Below are positions 61,430-64,000 of a stretch of 64,000 nucleotides of DNA, one piece after another; the stretch's first letter is position 1; the number at the start of each line of letters is the position of its first letter. The notes under the pieces were generated by a model. The model was given only the letters and a program-made list of their open reading frames with translations. It was not told the origin of the DNA and did no database searches. The stretch is from Maribacter stanieri (GTDB lineage Bacteria > Bacteroidota > Bacteroidia > Flavobacteriales > Flavobacteriaceae), in assembly GCF_900112245.1 (NCBI RefSeq), contig NZ_FOYX01000001.1:917856-981855 (forward strand). Direction: 5' to 3'. The position numbers were made by a program, and so were the translations under genes.

Positions 61430-64000
61430 CTATTCTATTTCAAAAGTGATGTTTTCAGTTGTACCGTTCCCTTTAATTTCTACCGTATATGACCCTTTAG
61501 GTAGATATGTACTACCATTATCTGCCTGCTTCAATTCTGTTTTATGTTTTTTAAGGTAACTCAGCTTTCCAATTTTGGAGAATGCTAAATCGTAAGATAA
61601 AATATTCAATCCCTTATTGGCTATTACTTCAGTTTCGCTAACTACAATATCATCAGAAGATTTAATTTTAGCTTGGTACACATCATCTCTATCAGAATAA
61701 AAGGTAACGTCTAAGCCTGGTGTGCTTGCTTTGGACCATGAGCTCCATGAATTTCCCCAACGACTAGAATGCTTTATGTTTTCTAGTGGATAGGTGTGTA
61801 ATGCCTTTTTTAATACCTCAGGAGACATCGTTTGTAATGCTGAAATATCTGCCTTGTAAATACTTCTACCGTGTGTGCCAACCAATAAGTGTCTAGCCTT
61901 TTTCTGAATAGCCAAATCATGAACCGCCACATAAGGCATTCCATTTTGAAAAGAATTCCATGATGCCCCACGATCTAAGCTTACGTATAAGCCATTGTCA
62001 GTACCAACAAATAATACATTCTCATTTTCGGTGTCTTCAATTATTACATTTACAGCAGATGTAGGTATGTTGTTCGAAATATTTTTCCAAGTAGCACCTT
62101 TGTCTTCACTAACATATACATAAGGTGTAAAATCATCTGAACGATATCCATTTAAGGTTGCATAAACTCTATTCTTTTGATGTTTAGATGCGATTACTCT
62201 ACTTACCCATAAATTCTGAGGTAGGGTTTTAGATATAACCTCCCAGCTTCCACCTCCATTATCTGTTCGTTGTATGAGACCGTCATCACTACCGGTGTAT
62301 ATTAATCCAAATTTAAAAGGGGATTCAGATATAGTAGCTAAGGTTCCAAAAGCTACATTACCTTTTTTTCCGCCTTGGGTTAAATCAGCCGAAATAGCTT
62401 CCCAAGTATCACCTTGATTCAATGAGCGATGTAACTTATTGCTCCCCATGTATAATATGTCTTGGTTATGTGGAGATAATAGAATAGGGGATTGCCAATT
62501 GAATCGATACGGAGTCTCGCCCAATTCATGTTTTGGCTGAATGTAATTTCTCTGGTTTTTTTCTAAATCTATTCTAAAATAATTTCCAAATTGATAGCCT
62601 GTATAAACTATATTGGCATTTCTACTATCTACTTGAACTTGCATACCATCTCCACCTAATATAGATTTCCAAGGGTACTGTCCTGTCTGTTGCCATTTGG
62701 TATTTTCTTCGGCATTATGTGGTCCCATCCATACACCATTATCCTGTAGGCCTCCGTAAACATTGTACGGTTCTTCATTATCTACGGCAATGGCATAGAA
62801 TTGACCAACGGTTGGCGAGTTGTTTTTAAACCAATTTTTACCATCATCATAACTAGTGTTCACTCCACCATCGTTACCATTGATTAAGTGCCCTGGTAAA
62901 TTAGGGTTGACCCAAAGTGAATGGTGATCAGAATGTACATTATCGCTATTAATAGAAACATATGTTTTGCCGCCGTCTTTAGATGAAATAATGGGAACAC
63001 CGGATAGATAAATGGCATCTACATTATTGGGGTCTACACTTATTTGGGCAAAATAATAACCGTAGCTATAGAAAAGATCATCTATATATTCATCGTTTTG
63101 CTTTGACCATGATTTGCCGGCATCATTGCTTCTGTATACTTCAGCACCTATTACAGGTGTATCAAATAACATAGAATTCGCATCTTCTAAATACAGTGCT
63201 AGATCTGCGGGTTGTACAGAATTACTTCGTACCAATTGTTTTACGTTGGCAGCTCTATATTTTTCCTGAAAATTATTGGTCTTTAGAAACTCGTTCAGGT
63301 CCTTATCATCCAAGTCTAGAAATTGTGCTTTTGTGAGGGATTTGAAATCGTCTTTTGTTAAGCCAGCTTGCTTTTCTTTCATCTCATTAGATTTATTTCT
63401 TCTAAATTGATTGTCATGAACAGCATAAACGGTATTGTCGTCAAAGACAGCTAAGCCTATTCTACCTACACCATTACCTGTAGGGAACCCGCTAGTTGGT
63501 GTAGAAATTTTAGACCAAGTATTTCCTGCATCTGTACTTTTGTAAATACCAGACCCTTCACCGTTTCCAATAAAGTCCCAAGCTTTTCTATCTTTTTGCC
63601 AAGCTGCGGCATATTGAATGTTATAATTATTTGGAGAAACCGCTACGTCTATAATACCTGTTTCTTCATTAATGAACAATGTATTTTTCCAAGTTTTACC
63701 ACCATCTGTGGTTTTATAAATTCCACGTTCCTTATTCGGTGAATATAAATGTCCGGTTACACCAATTGTTACTTCATTTGGATTGTTGGGGTTAATGACA
63801 ATTCGCCCAATATGATGTGAATCACTTAAGCCCATATTTTGCCACGTTTTGCCTTTGTCGGTAGACTTTAAAATACCGATTCCTGCGTATGAAGAACGAG
63901 ACGAATTATTCTCCCCTGTACCAACCCAAATTGTTCCACTTTGCCAGTGTACCGCTATGTCTCCAAGATTTTGGGTCTGGGTATCATCCATTACAGGAGT
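61430..64000 (-). CDS. VPS10/sortilin-like beta-propeller protein, partial
   Basis: A large protein whose N-terminus lies beyond the right edge; the visible 857 residues hold at least ten Asp-box (BNR) repeats of the S/T-x-D-x-G-x-T-W type, such as STDKGKTW, TTDGGKTW, STDAGNTW, SNDAGKSW and SEDKGATW. It belongs to the sortilin/VPS10 or WD40/YVTN/BNR group, secreted or surface proteins in Bacteroidota. A hydrophilic C-terminal region with strands (about the last 140 residues) follows. No T9SS C-terminal domain seen. Ligand unknown. It heads the sortilin-like/cupin/DUF2721 operon. Confidence 0.87.
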   Translation of the reverse strand, partial: TPVMDDTQTQNLGDIAVHWQSGTIWVGTGENNSSRSSYAGIGILKSTDKGKTWQNMGLSDSHHIGRIVINPNNPNEVTIGVTGHLYSPNKERGIYKTTDGGKTWKNTLFINEETGIIDVAVSPNNYNIQYAAAWQKDRKAWDFIGNGEGSGIYKSTDAGNTWSKISTPTSGFPTGNGVGRIGLAVFDDNTVYAVHDNQFRRNKSNEMKEKQAGLTKDDFKSLTKAQFLDLDDKDLNEFLKTNNFQEKYRAANVKQLVRSNSVQPADLALYLEDANSMLFDTPVIGAEVYRSNDAGKSWSKQNDEYIDDLFYSYGYYFAQISVDPNNVDAIYLSGVPIISSKDGGKTYVSINSDNVHSDHHSLWVNPNLPGHLINGNDGGVNTSYDDGKNWFKNNSPTVGQFYAIAVDNEEPYNVYGGLQDNGVWMGPHNAEENTKWQQTGQYPWKSILGGDGMQVQVDSRNANIVYTGYQFGNYFRIDLEKNQRNYIQPKHELGETPYRFNWQSPILLSPHNQDILYMGSNKLHRSLNQGDTWEAISADLTQGGKKGNVAFGTLATISESPFKFGLIYTGSDDGLIQRTDNGGGSWEVISKTLPQNLWVSRVIASKHQKNRVYATLNGYRSDDFTPYVYVSEDKGATWKNISNNIPTSAVNVIIEDTENENVLFVGTDNGLYVSLDRGASWNSFQNGMPYVAVHDLAIQKKARHLLVGTHGRSIYKADISALQTMSPEVLKKALHTYPLENIKHSSRWGNSWSSWSKASTPGLDVTFYSDRDDVYQAKIKSSDDIVVSETEVIANKGLNILSYDLAFSKIGKLSYLKKHKTELKQADNGSTYLPKGSYTVEIKGNGTTENITFEIE

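Overview
The window is chromosomal DNA from a member of the Bacteroidota, most probably a marine Flavobacteriaceae (Maribacter/Zobellia-like; the genus is an inference). Supporting features are a SusC/SusD pair, the gliding/type IX secretion lipoproteins SprE (PorW) and GldH, DUF4292, DUF5687 and DUF6168 families, HU-CCDC81/SPOR and RicT homologues of flavobacterial type, AT-rich spacers, and promoters of the Bacteroidota form TTG-N17-23-TAnnTTTG rather than -35/-10 sigma70 promoters. I saw no rRNA, tRNA, CRISPR array, transposase or phage gene. Gene order looks like ordinary core genome with small accessory cassettes.

Layout. 1-5.8 kb (minus): DUF2064 protein, SusC, SusD and a truncated sodium:solute symporter, a nutrient-uptake locus. 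6.2-11.7 kb: HtrA/Deg protease, patatin lipase, SLC13-type permease with RCK_C domains, PaaE-like reductase. 11.9-15.9 kb: YciI-like protein with an ECF42-type sigma factor, then a DUF5687 ABC permease and its ATPase. 16.2-25.1 kb: SprE, bactofilin, AtpI/Z-like protein, DUF6168 and the ATP synthase genes atpB-E-F-H-A-G. atpD and atpC are not in this cluster. 25.2-28.9 kb: MFS exporter, secreted hydrolase / ECF sigma / membrane protein operon, lipoprotein. 28.9-34.7 kb: flippase, dut, TPR protein, DUF4292 lipoprotein, EnvC-like protein, aldo/keto reductase. 35-39.9 kb: thioesterase, HU-SPOR protein, dprA, trpS, plsC. 39.9-44.1 kb (minus): recA, lipoprotein, ECF sigma, an anti-sigma-like protein ending in a beta-barrel, and a small barrel protein. 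44.5-49.8 kb: trhO, ricT, gldH, class A PBP. 49.9-54 kb: 3-oxoacid CoA-transferase, an unannotated 35-codon ORF, lipoprotein, GNAT, serine hydrolase. 54-64 kb (minus): aminotransferase, DJ-1/PfpI protein, Vsr, sdhCAB, STAS-like protein, and a sortilin-like/cupin/DUF2721 operon running off the right edge.

Points of most interest: a TGTC-N19-CGTC promoter in front of the ECF42 module, resembling the target promoters described for ECF41/ECF42 sigma factors; a sigma-linked protein predicted to run from cytoplasm through the inner membrane and a roughly 195-residue linker to an outer-membrane barrel; terminator-like hairpins placed just after the multi-copy ATP synthase subunits c and alpha; a self-contained promoter/35-codon ORF/terminator unit at 51.3-51.6 kb; a composite REP-like palindrome at 10.53-10.61 kb; and several genes whose -7 box sits so close to the start codon that leaderless mRNA is likely.
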